A stretch of DNA of 64,000 nucleotides, taken from assembly GCA_010645155.1 (NCBI GenBank), contig CM021322.1:3493274-3557273 (forward strand). The letters are read 5' to 3'. The position numbers and the translations under genes are program-made. The notes below the pieces were generated by a model. The model saw nothing but the letters and a program-made list of their open reading frames with translations, had not been told where the DNA came from and searched no databases. Positions within the stretch are counted from its first letter, which is position 1. Each line of letters opens with the position of its first letter. Positions 9,803 through 20,355 of this stretch are shown here, one piece after another. Origin of the DNA: Tigriopus japonicus. Lineage: Eukaryota > Arthropoda > Copepoda > Harpacticoida > Harpacticidae.

Positions 9803-10203
9803 ACAACGTGTTGCATCGGTATCGGAAATACTTGGACGATGTGATGTCTGGCTTCGCTGGCTTGTGAGGCTCAACCCTCCGACCCTAGCACCAACATTTC
9901 AAAAAAAAAATATCGAAAGAGGAAAGGAACAAGGGAAAAGTAAAAAGCATGACCAAAGGTCAGATCGCAACCTGGATTTTTTTGCGGTGGCAAAAATACC
10001 GTGAAAACCAGTCACCTCTTCTCAGACTCAAGACCCAAAAGCAACACATTTTTGGAAAGAGTGTGTGTAATTTTTTTGGAGTGCCATAGGTGCGAAGAAC
10101 AAACAAAACATTTTGCTTTTTTGACCCACATACAGAAAAAACTAGTTCAAGTTCAACAAATTTTAACTCCAATTAGAGATGCAGGAGGAGGTTTGAGTGA
10201 TCT
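9803..10203. other. No feature seen
   Basis: Intergenic sequence between two foldbacks. An A-run precedes an unremarkable open frame at 9732-10004 that overlaps the end of foldback A. Nothing recognisable. Confidence 0.4.
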
Positions 10204-11316
10204 CTTGAAAAATCTTATCGCGGGCGGATGAAAGAAGAGAAGAGGCTTGCTCGACAACGTAAGAATTTGGTCAGAACAAGGGTTTTCGCATTTTACACAC
10301 CGCCTTTATGCCTTTATGACTTTTGAGATTTTGTGCTTTGCTAACCAACTCAAGCAAACACAAATTTGAGGTAAATTTGCAACCCTGATCCAAAGTTACA
10401 AAAGTTAGGGGCGCGTTTCTGTGCCTCTTAATGAAAAACCGGTTTATGAAGATAGGTAGGCAGAAGGGAATACCATTTCACTGAAGGTAAAATGGCGACC
10501 CCGGTGTACGATGTCACGAAAAAAAGCTTGCCCAAGCGCCCAAGTCACATCACTAGTGATGTGACTTGGTGTGTTGGGCAAGCTTTTTTGCGCGAGGTCG
10601 CAAGGTAGGGTCACCTAATGGAGATTTCGTATTGTGCTCAGCTTTATCAGCAAACACAAATTTGAGTGTCATTTGCAACCCTGTTCAGAAGTCACAAAAG
10701 TTAGGGACGCCGTTCCGTTCTCCTTGATAAAAAAACAGGTTTTTGAAGATTGGTAAGCAAAGCCGGATACGATTTCACAAAGGTCGATTGGCGACACTAC
10801 CTTACGACCTCGCGCAAAAAGCTTGCCCAACACACCAAGTCACATCACTACACATCACTAATATTGACACTCTGTTTTGCAAGAATATACAAAATTTATT
10901 CCTTTAATCAAAAAATAGCAAGCACTGAAAAGGACCTTTGCTATTGAAGAGAAACAGGTACAAAACACGGCATTTTGTTTGTTACCTTGATGGTTTTTGA
11001 GTTTGACGATTCAAATCAGTGCTTGTAACATCACTTACACTTGTACTTACACAAACGCAGTGGTCTTTTGTTTTGAATTTTCTCATGCAAGAACGAGCAA
11101 ATAAAGTGTGTATATTTTTCCAAAATCCTAACCAAAGGTGTTCAAACTTGCAATTCGACATTTTTGACATAGCATCTAAGTCATAAGGGCGGTCTGTAAA
11201 ATGCGAAAACCCTTAAGGGTTTGTTATAATGCCCAAATTCTCACGAGCCACCCATTGTTAATGTTGCTGAACAAGCCTTTTCTCTTCTTTCATCCGCCCG
11301 CGATAAGATTTTTGAA
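10204..11316. repeat. Foldback element B with nested duplicated element
   Basis: The outer arms are 10204-10300 and about 11190-11316, sharing AATCTTATCGCGGGCGGATG and GGGTTTTCGCATTTTACA in inverted orientation. Inside are two direct copies of a roughly 220-bp unit (about 10325-10550 and 10635-10850). Each runs from GCAAACACAAATTTGAG to AAAAAGCTTGCCCAA and CAAGTCACATCACTA. A short inverted copy of the unit end follows the first, producing the palindrome at 10520-10589. The structure suggests repeated insertion of one non-autonomous element into another. No transposase is seen. Confidence 0.75.
10520..10589. repeat. 70-bp near-perfect palindrome
   Basis: Arms AAAAAAGCTTGCCCA and CAAGTCACATCACT meet at a central ACTAGT with no loop. 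Only a few bases in the middle of the arms (GCGC against CACA) fail to pair. Weaker symmetry continues outward on both sides. It reads as two head-to-head element ends abutting each other. Such palindromes are prone to cruciform formation and to assembly error. Confidence 0.85.
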
Positions 11317-12037
11317 GGGGTCACTGGTCGCTCAAAGCCAGGCCAAGATTTTTTTTATTTGCCAACTCTATGTAGGTGTCCACGGCTATGCCTATCAAGT
11401 TATCATCATTATGGCAAAGCTATGTTTGTGATTGGACTTTCAGGAAGACCAAGAAAGCCATCAAGGTATCAAGGGTTAGAGGCACGACAGAGATGTGCTA
11501 TTTCATGCCAAAAAGATGATTCAATCGAATTGTTCATGTCCATTCCAGATAATTCTAGATGTTTGGATTCGTTGCATAAGAAGTGACTTAAGCAACTTTT
11601 TTTACTTAAGGCAGGATGAGGGCTCAATGAGAACTTACAGAAAAGTCAGACTTGTCTCTTCTTTGAAAACCATTAACCTTTACGAAACTTTCATGGATGT
11701 ACTCCCATTCCTCCTTATCATTGACCAAAAGGCAATGAAACTCAATCCCTAAATACTCCAGACATTGGAAAACTTCCATCAGACCTTTAAAACGCGAGGA
11801 TAGAGCCCTTAGTAACCTATCCAAATATTTCTAATAAGAGGTTGAGAATGTCTCTCACATAAGGTTCGAATTTTCAAATTTCTACCAATCCTGACTCCCC
11901 ATGACCAAGTTGGATCATCCTTTGGAACATCCTTTGAGACTTGTGATACCGCAGATAAATACTTAAAGAAAGCAGATGTCGGCGTACCGTACTTCAAAAA
12001 AGAATCATCGATCGCTCAGAATAATGCATTATTACAC
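11317..12037. other. Intergenic, downstream of the IR gene
   Basis: About 720 bp with several short open frames on both strands (for example 11495-11752), none recognisable. This is the presumed 3' flank of the minus-strand IR gene. I found no clear AATAAA for that gene close to its stop. Confidence 0.4.
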
Positions 12038-15000
12038 CTAAAAACAATCATTTTTTATTCCATTTTCATATCGCTTGCAGACAAGTTCATACACAAACGC
12101 CACCAGAGCCAAAAAGAGACCCAAGGCCCATAACACCAATGGTCCATAAAAGTGTTCCACAATCAATGATTTCAATCCAAATGTGACTTGATCCAGTGGG
12201 TCCAACTCCTGAAAATATATGTTGTTTACACTATGAAGCATTGGATAACTTGACACCTTAGAGCAGGGGTCGGCACCAGTGGGCCTAAAGGTGATCGTTG
12301 GGGGGCCCCAGGAGCTAAACGGAAAGTCCAAAATAGTGGGCCAAAAGCATCCCTAGTATTGTACTCGTGGTCCCAGAGCTCTTTGATAGTTGATTTGCGT
12401 GACCATGAACCAACCAGGATCTGTTTGCATGGTCCCAAACCACAAAAAGTCAAATTTGGTGGGCCTTGGCCCAAAAGCTGTTGCAGACCCCTGCCTTAAA
12501 AGAACTTTACCTCATCAGAAACAGGATGAGATTGGCCATAGGAATGAAGGTTTCTGAATAATTGCAACATTCCCATATTATTCATTTCTAAATCACTGTG
12601 ATAAAAGAAAGGAAATATGCATTTTATCTGCTATTTAGCGTCTAAATTTAAGGATTGGATTACAACTGAACAAAGTTTTCGCTGTAGGGAGAGTTTTTCC
12701 TCATCATGTGTCCGCCGGTGCTGAGATCTTTCACATCTTGACTCATGTGGAACACTTGCTTGCCATTGGGTAAGGTGAAGATATTTTGAAGAATCATTAG
12801 TTTGTACCAGATCATCGCTTTTTTGTTCTTGGGGAGCAAAAAAATCTTCCTGGCAATGTTAAGAACAGCACCAAATCCCAAATCAAAGGTCGCATCCTCG
12901 TCCCGTTGACTTTGGACTTTTTTGTAGACTTGGCCAAAAATGGAGTTTTCGTCGCTGCTCTAAACAAGCAGCCACAATTAATCAAAGATTACCAGAATGA
13001 AGATCTAGAAATTTACCTCAAAGGCTTCTCGAAAGTTGCCACCCTTTGGAAAATATATGGTATAATCCGATTCCAAGAGCTCCTCCCAGGTTTCAGGTAC
13101 ATAAGAAAATCTGGGCATGGTCAAATATGTGATCAATACGGAGGTGTAAATCAAGCCCAAGAGTAAACAAAATATGGTCCAAATCGAAAATATCATTAAG
13201 GTACTGGTTTTTTGGCGATATTTAAAAGACTTGAAGGATTCTGAAAAACAACATTCAACCTTGAGATGATGGGAATTGTCCAGTTGAAATCTCACGTATT
13301 TACCCTTTCCGATCAAAATTCCTGCAAGCTTGATTCCACTCCAAACCAAGTCATCGGAATTCTTGTAGTTTATGATGACGTATACCAAAATGAACATTGC
13401 TAATGTTCCCAGAATGAGAATCCAAACCCACGGACGAAAAGGGCTTACGGGGCCCAAAAAAGAGGCCTGGAGGATTGGAATTTGTGTGTAAAAGGTCGTC
13501 CCGGCAAATTCGAAGAGGGGTCCATAGCTAAAATCGAACCTTCGATTTGTGCTCACCGTTCTACTCATCACAATTGCCAGATCACCCAACTTGAATAAGT
13601 CAAGAACCACCCATTATTGGATAAAATTTTTAAGAAATGAAAAGTAAAAATGCCTCACTTACTTCTTTCTCGACGTCAGACATAATTTCCTCCGTGGTAT
13701 TGTAGTGCTTTAAGACATACCTATGGAATGACGATGACTATGATTTCTATTTCTTTCCCGCTCCACATTGTGCATTCGAAAAGTGTTCCAAGTCATTAGT
13801 ATTTAAGTAAAACAATGTCAACGAAAATAAATATCCTAAATAAAGCAGAGAAAAGTAGAGTTTTTCTTCACACTTTTATGCCGTTTAGAAATTGAATATA
13901 GCAATACAATGACTTTTTTCAGGGGAGCACGGTAAATACGTTGCAAACAAAATGGTCAAACGTAAATTAGTAACAATTAAATTGTAACATAAAAAGTTTA
14001 AGGAAATGGTAAATAGGGTCATGGTAAAGAGTCAAGGCAAAAAAGTCATTGCAAAAAGGTTCCAAAGTGAAAAAGTTACAGCGACACCACGTGGAATACA
14101 TTTTAATGAGATGAACCATAAAAAGAAAATATAAAGATTTCCCAAACTTTACAGATATTTTTGGGGAACAATTTTTGAAACCCGCCCGGGATCCACCGGA
14201 CCCTAGAGAGGCTTGTTCTCCCTTTTGATTTAAAATTGCAAAATTGCCTAACCTAACCAAATTGAACATGAGATCTCTCCTTCAAAAAGAAATAAGACGC
14301 ACTATTTACAAAAAAAAACAAAAAAAACACATTTTTGACTTTGATTGAAGGAGAACGTTTATGATTCACTTGTTTTTTGATTGTTTCTAATACTTTTTTG
14401 GTTTTCTTCATACAAGAGAAGTGCTCTATTTGGCTCTAGAGTATTTCCTGACCCGTCTCAAAGAGTCATGGACCCTACAGAGAATTCTGTTTGAATGTAA
14501 GTTCCTGTTCAAGGACGAACAGAATATTTGAATTCTGAATAACATATTCAGGGTCATTTCAGGGTCATAAGTCCTTTCTGATTAAATAAGAGCAATTTTG
14601 CCTTACTTCAGCTTGAAATTTCTTTTTCGAGCGTGCATTTGCATGATGGCGTGATAAGTTCCCGAATACTCATCCTCCCCATTCTCGTTACGCTTGACGA
14701 CTAAAGGACCAGCTTTGGTCTCCAAATTGCCGCTGATTTTAAAGGTCCGACCATGGAAGTTGCAATATTTTTCGGGAAAGAGCTCTGGTTCTGATGGTAT
14801 CTTCAAACCTGAAAAATGCAAAGTTATTGACTCCCTAATTTTTTTCCTTGATGTTTTCTAATGACGGGGAAAAGCTTTTGTCTTTTAATTTATGTTTGCC
14901 AGAATTTTTGAGTCTGAATCATAAATAGTGATTAAACACGCAATATTACGGACTCGCACAAAGCACGAAACTGCCAAAAAGCGAGGGAAAAGGTTTCAGA

Positions 15001-17084
15001 CTTGAAAACAGTAACCAAATTTTGAAAATTTACTAGATCTATACGAGAAAAAGAAAAAGTCCAGACTTATAAATTTGAATGAACGTACACGATTGGCCAC
15101 TTAAAACCAGGCAGGGTTAATTTTAAGTTGCGAAAAATCAGGGGTTTTGAATCAAACAATTATTATTACAAATAGTTCTTATTATACTATTATCTAGAGC
15201 TTTTGCCGTTAAACAATTAATCTACCGGGTCTTTAGTTTTGACGGGGCCTTGAATTCAGTTAACAATAATAAAAAAGGGATTCGTCGTCCAAATGTTCCT
15301 TATGTAGTTTTTGTCAGCAGATTGCATAAATAGCAGGCAAATTTTTGATATTGTTAACTCTATTCAACATAAATTCTTCAATAGATGGATGTATAGTTTT
15401 TTCACTTTCAGTCCTTTCAGTTCAGTCCATGGGATCGGGCTTTGAGAAGAAAGAAAGGAACATGATCTCAAAATTGACCTTCCTTCAAATTTCTACCATT
15501 TGGGAGGTTTTAGAGGGTAATAATAAGTTCATTGATTTCGGATGGTTTAAAAACTCAATGATCATGTTATTGAATAAAGAATTTACAAAAATTACTAATA
15601 AAAGTGTTCCTGAATGTGAGATGTGGGTTCTTTGCCTGGTTTTAAGTGCAAGGTCAATTTTAGGATCAAGTCTCTCTCTTCTCTAAAAGTCGATCACATG
15701 AACCATTTGAATTAACCTTCAATGGAAACCTTTTAAGGGATGAAAGTGGAAGGTACAGATAACAGAAAAGTGGCCGTTCTGCAATTTGACGATTGGGTGA
15801 CAAGAATTTCATGAGGAAAGTGTTGACGGCTGATCTCTTCTTTTTTTGCTAATCAAATTCAAGACCATGTCAAAAATGGGGGCCACTTAGGGAAATTGTT
15901 GAATGGCAAAAGCTGTAGAAACGTAATAAGTATAATAAGAACTAGTTGTAACAATGACTGTGCCGATGGTCTGAATTTATAATCTTCCTTGCCTGATTTT
16001 AAGCGGCCAGCCCTGTATTAATAAAAACAATAAAATTCAATTGGTCAATTGATTCGCCATTTCCAGCATTATGTTTATTTTTTGTGTATTGTCTATTCCA
16101 TTCCAACAACAAGGAGGTGATCAAGGAGTACGGGATTATGCAAGGATGGCTCAAGCCAGGATTACTTTCAAAATACACACTGGGTCCGATTAGTACAATG
16201 AAAATTTAACGGAACAATGCATTTGTTGCAAAAACCTCACATTTTAGTACAATGATCGGACCCAGTGTGTATTTTTGAAATTCGTCCTGACGTACAGTGG
16301 TTGTTGGATAATGAAAGGAGGAGGGAGAAAGATACAAAAATAAAAATTTAAAATGTGCCATCTATTGAGCCATGAAAGGGTTCAGCTTAGTTCCCTTCAC
16401 AAAAGAGACTGGCCACGATAACAAACAATCATCATTTACCTCGCTTCCATATTCCCAAAGAACTCAATACAGGATTAGGAGATTCCTTGTGATATTCATA
16501 GATGGTGAAGAATCGCAAAAAATCTTGCACCTAAAAGACAATTCAAAAGCTCAATGATGAAACAGGTAAGCTCATGAGATGTTCTTGTTCTAACCTGATT
16601 CACAATCAAAAGGTAACGTTTATTGACCAGTCTCTTGATTTGGGTAAGATTTTGGGTGAGCTCAAAATTGACAAAGACAATAAAAATATTTTCTTTGAAT
16701 TGAAACATTGACCGCCTCTGAAAATGTAAAGAAAAGGATGGCTATATTATTTCCAAACGAGCGCGAGAGAAAACTTCAACTTATAGAATAAACCTTTTTG
16801 AAAAGTGAAATTAATTCATCTTGATTGTTGCATGCAAAAATATAGACATTTCGCCTGATTTGTATCTCCGATTTGTCATAGAAACTCGGTTCCGAAGTTC
16901 GAATCACATCCTTGGACTTGAGAATTTCTTCTTGTCCGACGTTCAAAGAATGAAAGTACACGTTCGTTTTGGGAAAAGATCGTAGCATAAGGTCCAAGAA
17001 ATCGTTTTGAAGCTGACTCTCGAGAGCTCCAACTCTTGACCCAAGTAAAACGAGAAAGATACACGAGATGCTTGCACGTGGCAT
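12038..17084 (-). CDS. Ionotropic receptor (IR), divergent iGluR-type ligand-gated channel, 628 aa
   Basis: Nine minus-strand exons join in phase: 17084-16794, 16717-16595, 16530-16440, 14808-14607, 13720-13663, 13589-13017, 12959-12667, 12595-12511, 12208-12038 (1887 nt with stop). The start has a signal peptide (ISCIFLVLLGSRVGA). An N-terminal region follows, then ligand-binding half S1 (about 180-300, with GDLAIVMSRT and FDFSYGPLFE), TM1 (about 308-328, WVWILILGTLAMFILVYVI), a pore loop, TM2 (about 381-411, ending YTSVLITYLTMP), S2, and TM3 (about 591-612). The glutamate-binding Arg of S1 is not conserved, as in chemosensory IRs. The channel should sit in the plasma membrane of sensory neurons; its ligand is unknown. 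The donor of exon 7 (GTTGTA) is weak but required for phase. The intron between exons 3 and 4 holds two repeats. Confidence 0.88.
12264..12493. mobile_element. hAT-type MITE (230 bp) in an IR-gene intron
   Basis: The ends are CAGGGGTCGGCA and TGCAGACCCCTG, the terminal inverted repeat type of many hAT elements. The flanking octamers CCTTAGAG and CCTTAAAA agree at six of eight positions, consistent with a decayed 8-bp target-site duplication. There is no coding capacity. It lies in the last intron of the IR gene (12209-12510) and makes up most of that intron. Confidence 0.8.
15094..16009. repeat. Foldback element C inside an IR-gene intron
   Basis: The left arm begins TGGCCACTTAAAACCAGGCAGG and the right arm ends CCTTGCCTGATTTTAAGCGGCCA. 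A second paired block joins about 15165-15230 (AGTTCTTATTATACTATTAT) with about 15893-15960 (AATAAGTATAATAAGAACT). The spacer of about 650 bp includes a 113-codon open frame (15345-15686) of no recognised family. It occupies most of the 1.6 kb intron between IR exons 3 and 4. Confidence 0.75.
16168..16280. mobile_element. Small palindromic MITE (about 113 bp)
   Basis: The terminal inverted repeats TTCAAAATACACACTGGGTCCGAT and their near-perfect complement enclose about 65 bp. An internal direct repeat TAGTACAATG occurs next to each arm. It is in the same IR intron as foldback C. I could not see a clear target duplication. The family is unknown. Confidence 0.75.
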
Positions 17085-17121
17085 CCTTTGGTTGAACTAA
17101 CGAAACAGATTCAATTTCAAA

Positions 17122-17129
17122 TTTATATA
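17122..17129 (-). promoter_or_regulatory. Candidate TATA box of the IR gene
   Basis: On the minus strand GTATATAAATTTG lies about 40 nt upstream of the IR start codon. It is a good TATAWAA match at a distance that would give a very short 5' UTR. No other core element is obvious. Confidence 0.4.
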
Positions 17130-17645
17130 CCTTTCAATTCTAATCTCTCCAAAAAATATCGAACTTTCCATCTTATTCTCAAGAAACATTTAAGAAAATG
17201 GTCGGCCAACTTTAGTTGTCTGGGGTGCTGTTAATCAAAAACTTTCTGAAAACCATATTTAGATTCAATCAAAGTTGAATTACCACGACAAAAGAGACTT
17301 ACAAGGAAAATCAAATCGGTGGTTCTAACTAATTGTTTTTTTCAGCTCTAAGGACTTAGCAAGGATGACCTTTTGTTTGAACTTATCAAAGTACGTAGAC
17401 ATCAAAGTATTCTTCAAACTTCAGGCATCGAGTCTCTACAAATTTCTAAAGAAATGTGCTCTCATGGGATATGTTCACTTCTCCGCAACTGTGCAACTTT
17501 TTTGTCCCGCTCAAATCAATTTTTACAACAGGAAAGTGGAGACATACGTACACCCTGACATTAAAGTTTTGTCGCAACTTTAAACCAAAATTTGTTTATT
17601 AGGAAGGAATAGATTTGACGGATTTAACATCCAATCTGTCTCAAA

Positions 17646-17893
17646 CTAGTCTGTTTCTCTTTCCATGGAAATGATATTTGGGATGCTATCGACCAAATTG
17701 ATAAGCGTGGACGGCTCAACGTTTGTCCGCACTTTTTGAGGTGTCTTCACTTTGCCTAAAATATTGACGAACGGTCGAGATTCTATAAGCTCTTGAATCA
17801 TGGTGGACAGTAATATTTCAGGTATTTTTGGTTAGAGGTGTTCCCAAACCCCTCCTCTTTCTCCACGGCCGAGCAAAATTTGATTCCCGCCAT
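17646..17893 (-). other. Two overlapping small open frames (31 and 51 codons), unproven
   Basis: On the minus strand a 31-codon frame (17893-17798, starting MAGIKFCSAVEKEE) ends in ATGA. Its TGA overlaps the ATG of a 51-codon frame (17801-17646, starting MIQELIESRPFVNILGK). The second is rich in charged and aliphatic residues and looks coding-like, but I recognise no family. They sit between the IR gene and foldback D. They could be one small gene with an indel, a spliced gene, or chance. Below the usual length for confident calling. Confidence 0.2.
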
Positions 17894-18084
17894 TCACTAA
17901 TTTTTATAGCGGTTAAAAGTCAGGCAGAACCGCGCAACAAGAAAAGACCGGACATCAAATTGACAATTGCTCTTCAAGCAATAAATTTGTCACTTATTTG
18001 TCTTTAAAGTACATCCTAACTAATCGAAAAATATGCTTAACAACTTGTTGGGGCACACGGGAAGTTTGATAGTACCAAAATGTA

Positions 18085-19465
18085 ATACAAAATATAATTT
18101 ATCGTGTACTCTTTCTTAAAACCCATCGCCTCTTGACAATAAATCCAGGCGATGGTAATCGAGGTTGCGTGACCGCATTATCATAACATTCCGCGACAAA
18201 TTTCAAAACTCTGTATTTTGAGGTTCCAGAAAAGACTGCTTTTCCAACCCAAAGTGTCCCATTTTTGTGGGTAGAATTGGGGTTTCTTTTATTGCTCTCA
18301 GTCTATGTTGCAATGGATTTTCAAAAGCCAAGTTGTAGGTATTTAACATATTTTCTACACTTTCGTTTTTCGCCTAACAAACTATCAAGTGACGACTAAA
18401 AAAAACTTTGACACAAAAAAAAACAAAGCAAAATTTTCAAAGGAATTGCAATTAGTTATTGCTGAAAATAAATGAACCAAACAAAAACGAAATATTGAAA
18501 GCTCTCAAAGAAAGCAAATTTGTGGGCAATTTTCAGTTAAAGCTCATTTACTTTGAAGAAGGCTATTTTGTTTACAAGAGAAAAACGAACGATTCAAAGG
18601 TGGATGAGATCGTTTGCTGTCCTTGTGAGGAAAAGCAGTTGGATTCTTGACGTTAGGAGTAGCTTTGATCAGAGATTGCACACAGTGTTCAAATGCTATT
18701 GGAAGAAGAATTAAAGATGGTCTCAAAGACAATCAACCATCAATTTGGCTACCTGGCCTCTCACGGGCATCACATTTGTCTTTTTTTTCATTAAGTACTC
18801 AATCATTTACAAAAAAAATATTTACATTTTAAAAAGATCGTGTCTTTTCAAACATTTGCGCCCTAAACCATCGGTTTGGATGGGATGTCATCTTTTTAAA
18901 GCATTATCTTGAGTGTTTGTCTTGACACTGAGAGAAAATCGAAGATATTCAAGATGTTATCGACTCGGCTGACGTGAACCCACAGTACAAGATGAGTTTA
19001 GTACAGAAAAGGACAGAAAACGATCTCATCAACCTTTGAATCATTCGTTTTTCCCTGTAAACGAAACAAGCCTTTTTCAAAGTAAATGAATGACCTTTAA
19101 CTGAGAATTGGCCACAAATTTGCTTTCTTTGAGAGCTTCCAATATTTCATTTATATTTTGTTCAGCTCTTTTTAGCAATAACTAGTTTCAATTTCTTTGA
19201 ATTGCATAATATTGCTGTCATTAAGGCACTTGAACTTCCACATCGGATTTGTAAAGAAGATGATTTATTTCAAGGTGTTACAAATTTTATTACGTCTTTT
19301 TGCTTCATTGTAACTTTTATGTTACTTTGTTTTAAAGTTTTGAAACAGTTGCGGAATGTTTTGATAATTTCTTCACGCAACCTCGCCTACGATCGCCTGG
19401 ATTTATCGCCTAGACCCATCGCCAGAGGACAACAGTTTCGTAAATTATCTACCGTTTGTTGTTTG
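18085..19465. repeat. Foldback element D (about 1.4 kb, long arms)
   Basis: The left arm (about 18085-18640) and right arm (about 19005-19465) are inverted copies. Matching blocks include GCGGAATGTTATGATAAT, CACGCAACCTCG, ATCGCCTGGATTTAT and AAGCTCTCAAAGAAAGCAAA. The outer ends are fuzzy. A frame of 63 codons in the left arm (18459-18650) is partly preserved in the right arm, so the repeated unit may once have been coding. The spacer is about 360 bp. Confidence 0.8.
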
Positions 19466-20355
19466 GACGGCCAAATTTGAGAAAAGTGTTCCAATTTGAT
19501 AATCAAGAACGATGAAAGGTCTCTTGTGCTCCAAGATAAAAAATGGCAATGTTGGTTTTGTTCAAGGGTTTCCATGTTTGTTTTGTAAGAACAACAGCTC
19601 TCCTAAATTCAGTGTTAAGCATTGAACTAATGTTTCTGAAGGGTCTCCCAACCAATTCTGCGCTCAGATTTAACTGGAAAGACAAGAGCAGGGGAAAAAC
19701 ATAATGCAGTGGATCCGACACTAAAAAAGGTTTTTTGGTTGATTTTGTGGAACAAAGGGAACGAGTGATGAGACAAGGACAGGAAATGACAAAATCAGCT
19801 TTTTATGGCGTACGCACCACATTAACTTGGCTATCAACAAACACTGGAATGATTTTGTTTAGCACTTATTTTCATTTTCGCGAAAAAATTGGAACATGAC
19901 ATTTGGTGGTCAGGATTGACCTTTTCTTGGTAGCTCTCCGGGGAGGATGAATTGAACTTTGCACACCTTTTTTGCTCCTTTTCCATGTCTGCTCACCCTC
20001 GAGTTCACTTGGTGTCGTTTTTAGGTTTGCATGATTATTGGAATCCGATCTGAAGGAGGTTAACCCGAAGCTTTCATAAAACACCCGCCAGCTTGATTTG
20101 ATGGTGTGGAAGTGCCTCCAAAGTTGTAAAACATGGTGCAGAACGTGTTTCCAAGGTGCTCGTTGGGGGAAAAAGGGCTGGAAAATTGGACAGCTTTCAC
20201 TATCGACACAGATCCACCAGAGGTACTTACGAATGTTGTCGGTCAATAAGTTGACCCAGTTAAAAGACACCATTTTCAAGTCTCAGAACAACACAAAATA
20301 GCTCTCCGAGTGATTGGATTTGTTCCAGTGTTCAATTCGACGACCTCGAGACAGG
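19466..20355. other. 5' flank of the SIAH-type gene, nothing recognised
   Basis: About 890 bp. The longest frame is 135 codons on the minus strand (19872-20279), with no recognisable domain or splice context. 5' UTR exons of the downstream gene may lie here, but I cannot place them. Confidence 0.4.

Noticed and set aside
19872..20279. 135-codon minus-strand frame
   Set aside because: No domain, no splice or polyadenylation context, and ordinary composition; length alone is not convincing.
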